A stretch of 64,000 nt of DNA. It comes from Hermatobates lingyangjiaoensis (taxonomy: Eukaryota; Arthropoda; Insecta; Hemiptera; Hermatobatidae). The translations under genes and the position numbers were made by a program. Below are positions 46,746 to 59,848 of the stretch, piece by piece (position 1 is the first letter of the stretch; each line of letters begins with the position of its first letter). The notes beneath the pieces were generated by a model. It ran no database searches and had not been told where the DNA came from. It was given only the letters and a program-made list of their open reading frames with translations. The stretch is taken from assembly GCA_026182355.1 (NCBI GenBank), contig JAPFBL010000119.1, positions 248,001-312,000 on the forward strand, in the 5' to 3' direction.

Positions 46746-49700
46746 GAATATCACTTTTGTGTAAAGTCTGGTGTGAAATATTGCTTAGATTGTTCTGTTA
46801 AATTAATTCAATATAATAAACTAAGTAAATGCAAAATTTTATAAGCATGCATCACAGATGTAACCCAAAACTTTAAGATGGCTAAGGACAAAAAGATAAT
46901 GCCACATTCAATGAATAAGTAATTTGAAACTACTTCAAAATCATTTCATATAATTTTAATTAACCAGAATAAATTACAGTGATCTCCCAGTTATCACGGT
47001 TAACAGGGACCAGAATCAGCCATGTTAAGTGGAAAACCGCGATAGAGTGTCACCCTCTTCTTTCTAACATTCGTACATTTTTTAATTATGTCTAATATCA
47101 ATAATTGTATATGAAACTATAAAAATGGATATGTTATCACTAGAACATTAAAGAATAAATTCAAACATATAATCAAATATAAATAGTATGAATAACATAC
47201 ATAACGTATAAAAAATATATATATGATGCGTGTGTGTATGTAACATACGTAAATGCAACTAAAGTGCATTTAATGTAAATATGTGTTTAGAACTCTTTAA
47301 TTTATAGAACAACTTTTCTTTTATAACAAGGGACGTAACTCGATCACCTCTAACAAAAGCTTTTCTTCTTGATCTTATGAGTGTCGATGAAACACTTGAA
47401 AATACCAATTATGGTCTTGGATTTTGAATTCTGTGGACACTCCCTGCCTTTTGCTGGTATGCAGGGAACTTTGGACCATAATTCATCAGTTTTGAATTTT
47501 TGATGTATATTTTTTAAATGACACTGCGATAAATGAATGACACGCGTGAAGTAGCCAGGAATGACTGTGTTTGAATGAAATAATAAATATTTCTGAAATT
47601 AGTACAATAAAGTAAAATAATTTTAATGAATAAAGGAATTGTCTTTTTGGTTTCATTATTTATTAGTACTTTTAAAAAAAAAAAAACAGGTTGCATAATG
47701 ATTTTATGGTGGGACCTAATGGTCTAACCTGAATTACCACCATGGTTAGTTGAAGACGTTCACATTCTTGTTTTGTTGTTAATTTAATGAAGCAAAAGTT
47801 CAAAGTTTATCATCTTTGATTTCAATTCCTTGGAGAATATCAAAGAGAACACTTTGCATGTTTTTTTTATAATATTAATTATTTGTATAATACAAATAAT
47901 TATTAGTACAAAAACATGTATGCAATAATTATCTACAATATTAATATTTACTCACTTATACTATTATTGCATACTAAGTATTGAAAACCGTTTTTCTACG
48001 TAAAAACACTAGCAACAAATTTTAAAGGTAGGCAATACATAAAAATAATTTAATTTTGCTCTAAAATAATAAAACAAAGAATATAAAACTACATATAAAA
48101 CAAATTAGTATCCAATAGATTATTATAGATATATATCTAAGTACAAACTTCCAAAGATGAGAAAGGCTATATGCCTATTTGTTTCAACGAGCTCTATACC
48201 TTTCGGTTCCTTAATGGGCGGAAAGTAAGGTTAACTTATTATCTGTCGCCAATATTGGCACAATATTGGTATATTAAATTCATTAAAATATATTAGTATA
48301 TAATTTATGTTAATACATTAAAATTATTATATTAATTTATAAGACAAATCTTTTATATAACTACTTTTTGACTTATACAAACATTGAACTACATTATAAA
48401 TGAATACCCAGTACCGAAGAGTTCTTCCTCAACTAAGGGCAGCAGTCAGTGTTGTGGAACACACAGGCCATTGGTCTAAATAGGTAGAGAATTGGCCACA
48501 CCTGGCTGACTCACTGACTCACCATCAGATAACACTTCAGTTTATATAGATGGACTAAACAGTGCACTGTCCTTAGTATAGGTTAAAATGATAAGCCACA
48601 AAAAGTAAGTCGCTACTGAAAATCCCCTAGTATAATAGTAAAAATTATGAAAAAAAAATGGAATTACTAGATAAATGACCGTGACTTTCTCTGGTATCTA
48701 GCATTTTCGTTTTAACAATAAAGAAAAGAGGAATAGAATGAGAAGCTATAAAGAATGATGTAGTTCCATAAAACTTTTAATTTTGTCATCATAATGTCAT
48801 TTATTTTGCAAATATTGGTATTTAATAACAAATACCTATTACATACTCGATTGTATGTATTCCATCCCCCCCCGCAGAGCTATAAAATAGGTAATAACAA
48901 TAATAATAATAATTATTATTATTATTATTATTATAATATAAAATGTATAAATAGAATACATGTTAATGTTTAAAGGCTGCATTTGCAAGCTTATAGGTGA
49001 AAAACTAAATCAACTATTTCTACCATGCACCTTACATCGAGAACAGTTTGTGTATGATTTATCTAGAAACTTGACAACGACATGAAGAATGGAGTATCAC
49101 CCATGTTCACTCGCAAATGTCATTTGGTTAAAGACTAATAATAAGATTTCAAATAAAAAGAGGCAGGAGTTCTCGACTGATCTGTAACAGTCAGTAGCGA
49201 AAGCAGAAGGTTTCACTGAGAAACTAAACAAGTTTGTTCAGTAATCACTCTGAAGAGTATCAATATATTTGGAAATGGCTGAGCACATCACATTCTTCGC
49301 CTATTATTAAGTTTTTTGGAAGCATATATATTACCTTTAAAATAACATTGCCAATTCAAGGACTAAACACTAAAGAATAAGGTCAAACTAAATAACATGG
49401 ATATCAGAATAAAATAATATATTATATTGCTTACATATACAGATTTTCTGCTATCCATTGGATAAAAGTTTCCAAACTTTTCTTTTAGCTGGAAATGCGA
49501 ATGTAGTAATGAGGTGGTTACAGTTTGAATATCAGGTTTTCAAACAGACCTTACTGCTGTTTATAGGCGATTACGGTTAACAAATTAGGGCCATTCGTAA
49601 TTAGATGTAACTACATTTGTATGCACTGCAATGACGTTATGTTAGCATATTGGATGCAGAATGACAAATTGGATGGATTTCGATGTATGGGAAACAATGC

Positions 49701-49900
49701 CATTTTCAGACCCTGCCACCGACTGATAACCTCATCCCACCCCCACTAAATGCTTTATTTCTCAATATAGTTTTAATTGCAATGTAGAATATTCATTGTA
49801 AGAAATATAGAAACAAACAAATGTAAATATTTGTCAAGATCTTTAATAAGCACTTGCATAAATAATTAATGCCTCAATAATAATATGAATTTAAATATAC
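46746..49900. other. AT-rich non-coding DNA
   Basis: A possible DNA-transposon scrap (GTTATCACGGTTAACAGGGA and AAAACCGCGATAG) lies at 46978-47040. A microsatellite of AAT then ATT units lies at 48895-48940. No gene supported. Confidence 0.4.
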
Positions 49901-50629
49901 AAGAATTTAGTGGAGATAGTGGCATGGATGAGTTGTGAACAGTGCGATGGTTCAAATACTAGAGGGAGGCTGGTTAATAAATCAACTCCTGGGGCTGATA
50001 AGCAATCTGGACTTGGGATGCTTCCAACAACCCGCCTATACCTGCAAGACAAACCATAAAACAGCTGAACAACAACTTTGACAAAGAGCGTCACGCCCAG
50101 CTCTGGCCGTTTACCGCCTCAACTCTTCAAGGCAAAAGAAAACTCCTCAACTTTACTACCTTAAGCATGTACGACCTACATAAGCACCCAGTCATTCATT
50201 ATATTGAAATTTAAATGTACCTATCTTAAAATAATTTATCAAAAAGAAAATAAATTTCAAACTTTTAATTCTAATCAAGTTAGATCGTATCAAACAAAAG
50301 CCCCGTGAATGACATACTAAAGGACGATAATAATTTCAGGATTGCGTACGAAGATATTTTAGTCATTCGTCTTTCAGGTAAGAACGTTAATAAGTACTTC
50401 TTCATTTTAAAATTCTTTTCTTTGCATTTTTTTTAAGAAATCTGAAGCTAAATTTTTATCTGATATCTAAATGATTTTTATAGCCAACCAATATTTTGTC
50501 TACAGCAGCATCGAGATGTCTGCTATAATATATACTAAAATTTACTTCGCTGTTGACATATGAAGACTACTCTAACTATTAGACCATCAAGTAGTTTGCG
50601 GTAGTAATGGAGTAATTATGTGCCTCTAA
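49901..50629. other. Possible SINE-like head and non-coding DNA
   Basis: GTGCGATGGTTCAAATACT near 49944-49962 resembles a tRNA B box. The A box is poor, so I call it only a possible SINE relic. Confidence 0.3.
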
Positions 50630-51190
50630 TTGCCTCAAGCACTCAACTCGGACTTTCGACCTTCGCAAAGTTACCCTGTAAACATGCTATATGCAGACAC
50701 AAACGAAAGAGTAGGAGGTGACCAGGGGCTGGGCCTGACCATCTTTGTTTCACATCCCTCCAACTTCTCAAATCCTCTCGTCTTACCCAGCCCCAGTCCA
50801 AGGCGTTATGCAATCCGTGCCGAAGGATGGATGATACAGGAGTTACTGTATTACGAACGGAGTCTCAAAGGTACCAGGCGACCCCCTTGAGTAAACAGCC
50901 TTACTCCGGTATGCGGTGCTCAGCCACACCGCATGTACGGCGAGTTTAATATGAGAGTTATATATACAGGGATTTGCTGTCAAATCCCTGTACCACCGAC
51001 AGAGCTTCAGGGATTTTCCTCTATGTGATATTAAGGAAAAAGAAGTCCGGAGACCAAACTCTAGTAGCTCAGAGGGTCGATTATCAGAAGCGATAACTAG
51101 TAGGAACCAACCTCCCACAAGTGCACCTAAGGACCCGAAGTAGACTGTCCCGAAGAAGGAGAAGGGAAGTCACTTTCATCCGAAACGTAG
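50630..51190. other. GC-richer unassigned block with strong hairpins
   Basis: The block holds two clear stem-loops. 50911-50934 has an 8-bp stem with ATGCGGTG paired to CACCGCAT. 50966-50991 has an 11-bp perfect stem with a CTGT loop. Near 51150-51185 a hammerhead-like core reads CCGAAGA-A-GGA...TCC-GAAACG. Open frames (50630-50890 plus; 50843-51118 minus) have no recognised domain. It may be part of a PLE or another retroelement. Confidence 0.4.
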
Positions 51191-51196
51191 GGAGCC

Positions 51197-51490
51197 TGAA
51201 TGGGTATTATCAATGATTGTTTGTGCAGATTCTGCAAAGAAAAGGAAGAAACATCGTTGCACCTGCTGCCTGACTGTCAGGCAACTTTGCTGCACAGAGA
51301 TACGTGCTTCGGGATACTCAACAATAACATAGAAAAACTTTTACTGCTGGACCCAGTAAAAGCGCTGAGCTTCTTGGATGCATTGAAGTTAATTGCTGGG
51401 GTCCTTTAGTACAGAAGCGGAGAAGTACAATAGCTTTTAAAGCGCAGTGCTATAGACACCCTCAAATAACAATAATAATAATCAACTAGT
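51197..51490 (+). pseudogene. LINE 3' end (C-terminal zinc-knuckle-like region and tail)
   Basis: A plus-strand frame encodes CRFCKEKEETSLHLLPDC, the CxxC..H..C motif that follows RNase H in Jockey/R1-like LINEs. A leucine-rich end (LLLLDPVKALSFLDALKL) and a stop at 51407 follow. The 3' tail ends in CAATAATAATAATC. Everything upstream is missing, as in 5'-truncated LINE insertions. Confidence 0.65.
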
Positions 51491-52139
51491 TTAATTAGAA
51501 TAACAAAACGAAAACTAAAAAGTGGATGGATTATTTTAGTTGCTCTTGCGGAACTCTTAGGCACATTTTACTGAACTTTAACCTTCCAACGGACCTCAGT
51601 TGAGAAACTCTGTAGTGTACTCTTCAAGTCAGATTACAGAATATGCAGTTCAGGTGAGTAATTCACTTGCTCCTTCACAGCCCCTTAGTTGTATGTCTGT
51701 TGACAACCCTTGCTTTTCCTTGACTTCTATACTAAACTCCCGGAGTCTCACTTTTCTAGCAGCATGGCGACAATATACCCGGAAGACAATATTTTTCTTC
51801 TTCATAAGGATAATTACTTACGATTCTCCAGTCAATACACTTACTCTAAACTTGATTTTATTTTACTAAGGTTTAGTAATTTAAGAGATTTAGTAGCTCC
51901 TTGGTTTATGAGATGGGAGTTCTAGAAGCTGTAAGATTCTGTTATTATATAATACAATAAGATATATTACTATATCTGTAATATAATTGAAAGACCAATT
52001 ATATTACTTTCAATTATATCTAATTTGGTAATAAGATTTTGCAGCAAGCTTAAAACAAGGAAATCTATATAGATATTAACATCACATTAATAATAAAAGC
52101 AGAAGAATCTATATTTGCTGGTGAGTTAGGCGACTGGTT
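51491..52139. other. AT-rich non-coding DNA
   Basis: Overlapping plus-strand frames at 51600-51925 show no family features. Confidence 0.35.
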
Positions 52140-52147
52140 GTTTAGAA

Positions 52148-52665
52148 CAGGAGTTCTCAACCTATGTTTGCTTGTGGATCCCCTGAGGGTTATATTACCA
52201 TCTTTGGATCCCCCCCCCCACCCCACTGCTAATTAAAAACATAATAATATACTCGTATACATTTTCAAACAAATATTTATTTTTAGGCAAATGGAAGGTG
52301 TAGCAATGAAATAAGGTCATTTCATTTACAACGCGATGTCGAAATACAAAAACCTTTTTAAAAGAAAATATTCCTATATTAACATTTTATTAAGTATGCT
52401 GAAATAAATTGTAAAATAATCAGTTTTGAATGTAAGAAAAAATGTAATAGAGCATTTTAAAACATTGGAAGATTGTAACAAACTGACATAAATATTAGGC
52501 CATATGTTTTATAATGTTTGAATATTCTAACTATGCTATCCTGATATATACTTATATAAACTCAACATGGAGGCTAACCGCGGGTCATGGACCTTAAAAT
52601 ATTTGTTTTTCTCATATACCCCCAGTAATCCTCTGTGCATCCCTGGACCACTTTGGGAACCACTA
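52148..52665. mobile_element. hAT-type non-autonomous element with perfect target duplication
   Basis: The element starts CAGGAGTTCTCAACC and ends GGGAACCACTA, terminal inverted repeats like those of Charlie-type hAT elements. GTTTAGAA flanks both ends exactly (52140-52147 and 52666-52673), an 8-bp target duplication. The interior is A/T-rich with a poly-C stretch and has no transposase. Confidence 0.85.
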
Positions 52666-52673
52666 GTTTAGAA

Positions 52674-55311
52674 CTTTACTGCTTATGGATAGGTGATTTG
52701 CAACTTTATTTAAAAAATAAATTTGCTGTCAAATTATAGACCAAACATTTTAAACCAGAGAGATCTGCCTTCATGGTAAAATCCTGGCGTTGGCTGATAA
52801 ACCCACCTGACCATATAAGCATGTAACGTTATGTTGACTGAGTTCAGTTCATAGATATGGTAGTCTCCGAACTGCTCTGATTTTAATTCTATATTGGCTC
52901 CTCTTTATTGTAAAAATGGAAACACCTAATACCCTGATAAAATCATATCAAAACGGACACATGAAATTGAAATACCTTTGATTGTACATCAATACCTGCA
53001 AAATAAATGAAAGTACAATGTGTTATAATTGAAAGTATACAATAAAATGAGGGGGTGTTATTACCCCCTCCCCCGGAAAACTATGATACAACAGGTAACG
53101 AGAAATACAATTTTAAACAGGTTGCAATAAAATTTATCTTAAAGTCTAAAGTTTGTATTGCAAATTTATATGCGTGAAATTAAATTGCCTATTTCCTTCA
53201 TATCAGTTACAAAGAAAACAGGTTGTTTTCGATATGGTTAGAACTTTAGCAACGATTTGACGAGTATAGCGTCATCATCCATTTTGATTCGCAAAATGAT
53301 GTTCTTTGGTCGGAAACTTGTGACGGGATTCAAGATAAAAGAGGAACAATTGAACCGTCACATCTCGAGACTACGTTGCCATCTTCATCATATTTTCAAT
53401 CAAAAGGTTAATCTAGATCATTAAGTCAAATGGGAAAAACAGGTATTGTTTATCAGCTATCCTGTTTCAATATGCAAATTCATTCATGATAGTTTGTTGC
53501 TCTGGATGTGAGAGGATTCTTTAGTTCATAAAACGAAACGGATATTAATAAATATCATGTCTCTGACCAGTTTCTCAAAGACAAGGAATATTTCAGCAAT
53601 TCACCTGACTTTATTGTTTCTCCATATGTGAGTTGCGAAACGCGGATCATGTTCAAGGTGCCTCGATGCAGAAGTCCATTCATCTCTTTTCTCGTGTTAT
53701 ATTTTAAGAGAAAGCTAACTTTGTTGATTAGAAGTGACAGGATTACACTTTTAGGGTATATTTTTAGCTTCTGAAAATTGAAGTGAAATATTGACAAGAG
53801 TCATAAAATGACGACAAATCGGCTCATTTAGAATGAATTGGAGATGGGTGGAGATTTAAAAATACCTCATTCATGCAAAATTAATATACCAAACTTATAA
53901 CTGTTTATAACTAAACAGGCAAAAGTTCTCAAGGTTCAATAAACATTATATACAAAATAAAAAAATTGTCAAAATAAAGTAATATACTACCACACTGAGG
54001 ATGATTGATTACACAACCATAATTCAACAAATAGAATTTCTAAAAATAATAAAAATTGAACAATATTTTTACACTACATTCAGATAAACATAGGATTAAA
54101 TAGCCTATAAATTAACAAAACAAAATAATCTAAGATGTGGTGTAGTGATGCGTAAGTATGTGTATGTGCATGTCTGTGAATGTGTGTGTGTTAGTGTTTG
54201 TGAGTGTGGTTCATATAGACCGGTTACGGGTCGTTCATAAAAATTGAAAGTGTATTCTTATGTAAAATTTATCAAGGAAGACAATGGAAGTGGCACAGAA
54301 TATCTAACTGACTACATAAGAATGCTATTTGAGAAGCTCAAGTCCCTTAGAAGTTAAAATTTGTTCTTTCTGTAGATTACAATAAGTTTAGATGCCATGT
54401 TTTATGATTATGCTTGAGCCATTTCCCGGATAAACGTAATAACGCTGTTTTCATTATCATTTGGTTGATTGAATGAAACTTAGAAGGTAAATAGGCAAAT
54501 AATTACAGGACCCCTTCCCCATCGAAAAATGTAATAACATCTAATAATAAGAAGCCAGCAGTAAATTAAATCATTTAAAAACATTATGTTTGGGCAACTA
54601 TGTGCACTAAGAGTTTAAAAAAAAATATACAAAAAATGGGGTCATAATTCTTTTTTTTATCAGATCATCTATACATAATGTTTTTAATGTTAGTTTTTTC
54701 TTGGCTTTGGTGCAATTTTCCATCTTTTGTCTTTAATATATAATTGAATATATTTACTTTAATATATAATTATATTGTTATTTTTATAATTACTTAACTT
54801 CCTCTTTGATGTTTTATAATATTATTTTCCTGAGATATAAACAACAAACGTTAGATGATAATTGATAATTTAACCATTTATATAATAATAAGACCTCATT
54901 TCAGTAATAATTAAATTATAATAATAAAATATAATAATTGAGTCTAAAAAATAATATAAACATTTCTAATAATATTTAACAAATACAGTTCTAGCCAAAA
55001 ATACAAGCTGCTTCAGAGCCACGTGGAGGAAACACAGATTATTAAATTTGGAAAACTTGCAAATAAACACTCATTAATTTTAACTTAACTTATGCAAATC
55101 GTTTGTTATGACTTGGAGTAAGACGGACAGGGAGTCATTTAAAAATAGCACAATCACACAAACCTTGAAACTGCATATCAACTGATAACATTTCTTCAGC
55201 AAACTTGTAATCACAGTTTGAAAGTTCTGTTAGAAAGAAAGAAAAATTGCAGTTTTTTCAAATAGTAGTAAATCGAAAAAAAATAGACTATTTATCATTG
55301 CTTGAAGGGTG
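52674..55311. other. AT-rich non-coding DNA
   Basis: No gene supported. A GT-rich tract lies at 54160-54205. A 51-codon open frame at about 53253-53410 (plus) has mixed composition but no known motif. Confidence 0.4.
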
Positions 55312-55535
55312 TAGGACACAGTCCAGTGGTATGTCTGCCTCTGAACTGGTAAATCCCTTTCGATTCTCACTCTGACCCTTGATTTTTTTCACATCGGAGG
55401 TGAAAAAAAATCTGCGTTAAGTCGTCCCTCTAGAAGACATTAAACCGTTGGTCCTGATGAAGTACTTTAAAGATTTCTACTCGTATTTCAAATATACTTG
55501 AGTTAGGCAAAATGTATGGCCCCCAATATGAAATG
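55312..55535 (+). mobile_element. tRNA-derived SINE, diverged
   Basis: CTGCCTCTGAACTGGTAAAT, TTTCGATTCTCACTC (B-box-like), GTCGTCCCTCTAGAAGACAT and TTAAACCG are in SINE order. It ends GAGTTAGGCAAAATG. An A+T-rich insertion lengthens the middle. Confidence 0.6.
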
Positions 55536-57317
55536 TTTGGGGTGATGTACTACTCCCTCGACGAATCAGCGTCAGAGCTTTCTAGCAGACCTTCAAACCC
55601 ACTCTCGAAGAAAAAAATATTACTCCAACAGAAAACTTATAATGGTATTCCCAAATATTTGCATACGAAAATATGATAAGATTGCAACTTCATTTTCTTC
55701 AGTTGCATTTAATAATTGATTGCACAAACAGGGGGAAAATGATCGGATTTTGATATTGATTTTTATTAGAGGGCGAGAAGAGCTTATATTATAAATAAAT
55801 TTTCAAGAATGAATCAAAATATTAAAAAAATCTTTGGATTGTTGTACAACACATTGCTATAAGTAAACTTATTGTCAAAAGTCAAGTAAATAAATTCAAT
55901 AATTAATTCTAATACAGTTGCTCTATTTGATCAATTATAACAAGAATGTAATAATTTATTCTGCACAATCTGTTTATATTGATTCTTAACTAATATTAAT
56001 CGTATTCATAATCAAACATTAATAAGTGATAACTTTATAAGGTACCTGAACATACCGTAAAGTTTACGTCGTTAATTATGTTTTCTATTTGTTTTAGTTA
56101 TTATTTCAAACAGTTTATAAAAACAATAAGTAATTAGTACACATGACAAAAAAGAAACTATTTTACTAAATTTATTTGAAATATAGCAATCAATTTGAAA
56201 TATAACATCTAGTTCAATTATATCTGAAATTCTATTACTTTAATAACATTGAAATATAGATGAAATAATTGACTTATTTACAATTTTTTTCAATTAAAAG
56301 AATGATAATTTAATTAATTATTTTTTTTGAATAAATAGATGTAAACACTATTTACAATAAGAGGACACTTGCACATGTGTAAAGTCATCGCATTGATCCA
56401 AAGTTTCATCGATTTATTAAGACACCATAGCTATATTAAGACAATAGTAAACTCCACAATTCAAATTTTTTAAATCGATTATAAAAGGGGGTAAATTATC
56501 AAACGTTGTTGACAAAAAACAAGTAACGTTGTTTAAATCTCTATAGTGTGCACATGTGGATGTCGTGGACACATGTGTCGTTTGTATGCTTCTTTCCTTC
56601 CCTACATCTTTTGTTGTAATCTCCTACTCTTCGCCTTACCTATTCATTGCTATATCACAACTCTCTATTAACTGTTACTCTTGTTTGCCTCCTTTTCGTA
56701 TTTTGCCCTTTAATTATTTATGATCTCTTTTATCAAGTAACCATCGCATAATACTTTTTATAACTTTTGAGGATGTATGCACGTCGTGGAAGTCCGCCCC
56801 AGTGAGCTCCACAGTGGGCACTTCACAAAGACTGTATCGTTTTGTCTCATTCGAGAGGAAATGGTTTTTCGTGACGTGGGGAAAGGGTTCTAAGTTAAAA
56901 AACATCAACCAGTTCTGCTTTAACATGATTTAGCCGAAAGCCTGAGCGCGTGAATAAATCAAAACAGGTTAGAGTGATACAAGACTATAAGAATTTAAAA
57001 AACGGTTTTTAACATTTAATTTTAATCAGGTAATATGGTTCACTCATGATAAAATTTGTGTCATATAACAAATGAGACAAACTAACTTCCTCTACGAAAG
57101 CACTATGAATAAAATAGTACCAGTGTTTTTGTTAGAAACTATTTTCTTAATTAACACACAGTTGTTAATTTATCAATTCCTTAATTTCTTAATTTCTATT
57201 TTAAAACCAATGAAATGAAGTGCCAACCAATTAACATAAACAGGGCTTCAACGGAAAAAAATGTTAACATAAAAATTTGTGAGAATACCTGTATGACTGG
57301 CAGGTGAATTCATAAAT
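55536..57317. other. AT-rich non-coding DNA
   Basis: No assignable feature. A 70-codon minus-strand frame at 56714-56926 is less A/T-rich than its surroundings but matches nothing I recognise. Confidence 0.4.
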
Positions 57318-57408
57318 GCAATTACTTAAATGATTCGAAAAGACAATAAATCAAGAAACAGGTGAAAATCAATGTACAACGATTATGTAGTAAAGAGAGA
57401 ACCTCATA
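57318..57408 (+). repeat. Dispersed repeat pair, copy 1
   Basis: Nearly identical to 58471-58579 from GCAATTACTTAAATGATT through AGGTGAAAATCAATGTACAA to GAGAACCTCAT. Confidence 0.8.
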
Positions 57409-58470
57409 TTCAATAACTACCACTTGTCTTACCTTATACAATTTGTCGAGATTTTGATCCTAAGATGACGTTAAAAAGAAAACAGGTTGGAATCAAAATT
57501 GTAACAAATAAATGTTAATTCACTGCGTGTATTCAGATTTTTTCAAAAGACATTTTTTATTAAATTATTTTATTATAAAATTTGTGGTATATAATGCACT
57601 TACTTTGGCCTGTAAGAGTACAAACCATTAAAATGATCTAAAATTGTACACATTCTATTAAAAAAATGTATTATGTCAGCATGAAATACATACTGCAATA
57701 TGTAAATCAAAAATAATTTGAAAGTAGTTCAGATACATAGGGTTATGAAGATTTATATCTAATTCCTAGGAGTTTCAATGTAAATATTCGAAATGCTTCT
57801 AATATGATAGCAAAAAAAAATAAACAAACTTTCCACCAACATCTTTCGTAATTATAATTATTCATGTGTCATTATCTCAGTTGAAAGATTCAAGGAATAA
57901 ATAACGTTAAGCCTCTTGTTTGCTCTTAAAACTGAGTTACAGTGTTGCCAAATTATGTACATAAATTTAAAAAATACCAACATGAAAAACTTGGAAACTT
58001 TTGCAGTGATAGATATTAATGCTAAGGTAAAAAAAATGTATACTGAATTATGAATAATGATGTTATATTATAATTTAGAAGGAAAAAAGCTGAAAATAAA
58101 ACATCAGATCAGTAATACTTCCAGTGCCGTGTTATATTTTATAAATCTCAATAACTAATTATCAATAGCTTTGGTACATTATTTATCCAAGTTAATAATA
58201 AACATATTCAACAATTGATAAATAATGTTTCAGTAGCTTAAAATTTAGCTTTACTAGAAAACAAATTAAATTGAGTTTCAACAAGAAATAATAAAAGTGT
58301 TATATTTTTGAATACCGCTATAAAAGTTTGAAGTTTAGTGATTTCTTTTTTATAAGATTGGTGCTGAGAAAAGCACTTACTTTGGCTGTATTCTCTCAAG
58401 TAAAAAAGTTGGCGCAACCCCTTAAGCTTATTAAATTTCATCTGGCCTCTATGGCCTACAACTTGTTCCT
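57409..58470. other. AT-rich non-coding DNA
   Basis: Spacer between the two copies of the repeat pair; nothing recognised in it. Confidence 0.4.
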
Positions 58471-58579
58471 GCAATTACTTAAATGATTAATCAAATTAAA
58501 TGATTCGAAAAGACAATAAATCAAGTAACAGGTGAAAATCAATGTACAACGATTATGTAGTACACAGAGAACCTCATGT
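58471..58579 (+). repeat. Dispersed repeat pair, copy 2
   Basis: As at 57318, but the AAATGATT segment is partly repeated, lengthening this copy by about 17 bp. Confidence 0.8.
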
Positions 58580-59630
58580 TATATATACACTAACAGACGT
58601 GTATTTGACAGGTATTTTACGAAAATTCAGGTATTTACGAAAATTCCTCTTTACTAACTGAAGAAAAGGTAAGACCCTTGAAAAGTATACTTCCTTAGTC
58701 AACATACGTGATGAGATGTTACAAATATTACCCTTACTCACAGGCTGATTATATTTGGGGTTAGGAGTAGGTTGAGATCTTGGTCAATAAGTAGGATTAG
58801 AATGAGAGAGGTGTCGGTTAAATTCAAGAGTAAGATAAGAGTCAAAGGAAAAAGGAAAGATGGGACCATGCTCAGGTAGAGAGTAAGGATTTTAATGAAG
58901 TTATGATGGTACCTGGAATGGTAGTGAAATTCCAAATTAGATAAGAACAGTATAAATTTGACAATTTCTTCATGTTACGGGAACGGGATTTATGAAGGTG
59001 TTTATTGGCAATGGAAAGCAACTCGTTAATTTTTTGGAAGTGGGTGACACAGTTAATGAAATTTTAATAGTAGAACAAAGTTTGCTAACATGCAAATCAC
59101 ACAATTGTTGATAGTTAATATGGGTAAATTGAGTAAGTTGCTGAGAATAATTGAAACCTGAGGCGGCTATTAGACCGCGAAACTGAAGAGGAATAGCAGA
59201 TAAAGGCATTTTAAGTGTCAACCCATTAGGAGGGATGTTCATAGATAAACATGCTACAAAAACTCAATATAAACAGTATATTTAACTACTTTACGAGAAA
59301 GATAAGATACTTGATTAAACCAGTGAACCGTTTAGTCATCCATTATTATTACGGCCAATAAAATAAAACAGGAAGAAATTTAAACGTTAAAAATATAATA
59401 ATAATATGAGTAATAAATAAACTAAATTAAAGCAATTAAGGTAAAGGTAAACATTAATAATAGAAGAAGAACTAGTGCAGAGAAGTTAAATTAAATTAAG
59501 AGACAAGAATGAGGATAAATTACTGAGTTAGAAGGAATAAGAGGCCAACAAATCCCAAGAAACTACAGGAAGTCGGAGGCCAGTACTAACACACTTGACA
59601 CTTTCAAATGAAATCAGATCCGATAGGACT
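58580..59630. other. Non-coding DNA with minus-strand open frames
   Basis: Two minus-strand open frames (58738-58935, 58970-59242) are Leu/Ile/Thr-rich products of an A/G-rich plus strand. No domain is recognised and I do not call a gene. Confidence 0.35.
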
Positions 59631-59787
59631 ATATACTTTGAAAACTTTGTGAAACACAAGTGAAAAACAGAAACTAGGTCTCACATTCAATATTTCGACC
59701 CTTTTAACGGTCGTCCTCAGGAAAGGAAGTTGAGTGGTGAGAAGACAAAAGCCAACTGGACAGCTTCACAGAATATGTGCAGGTTGG

Positions 59788-59789
<2 letters not shown>
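59631..59789 (-). mobile_element. PLE-like unit, family D
   Basis: The minus-strand core CTGAGGA-C-GACC...GGGTC-GAAATATTG lies near 59721-59690. Flanks match 4971-5108. The right end (GTGCAGGTTGGTCA) meets (TA)n. Confidence 0.65.
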
Positions 59790-59831
<42 letters not shown>

Positions 59832-59848
59832 ATGTATATATATTATAA

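Noticed and set aside
46978..47040. DNA transposon terminus
   Set aside because: It resembles a repeat with GCGATA-type ends, but the second end and a target duplication were not found.
50905..50945. Bacterial contamination carrying a group II intron
   Set aside because: Flanks are typical of the rest of the window and the LINE tail adjoins it; the resemblance is only partial.
56714..56926. Hypothetical coding exon on the minus strand
   Set aside because: Composition is mildly coding-like but no motif, splice site or paralogue supports it.
58738..59242. Two minus-strand open frames as a gene
   Set aside because: They arise from an A/G-rich plus strand and are separated by several stops, with no recognised domain.
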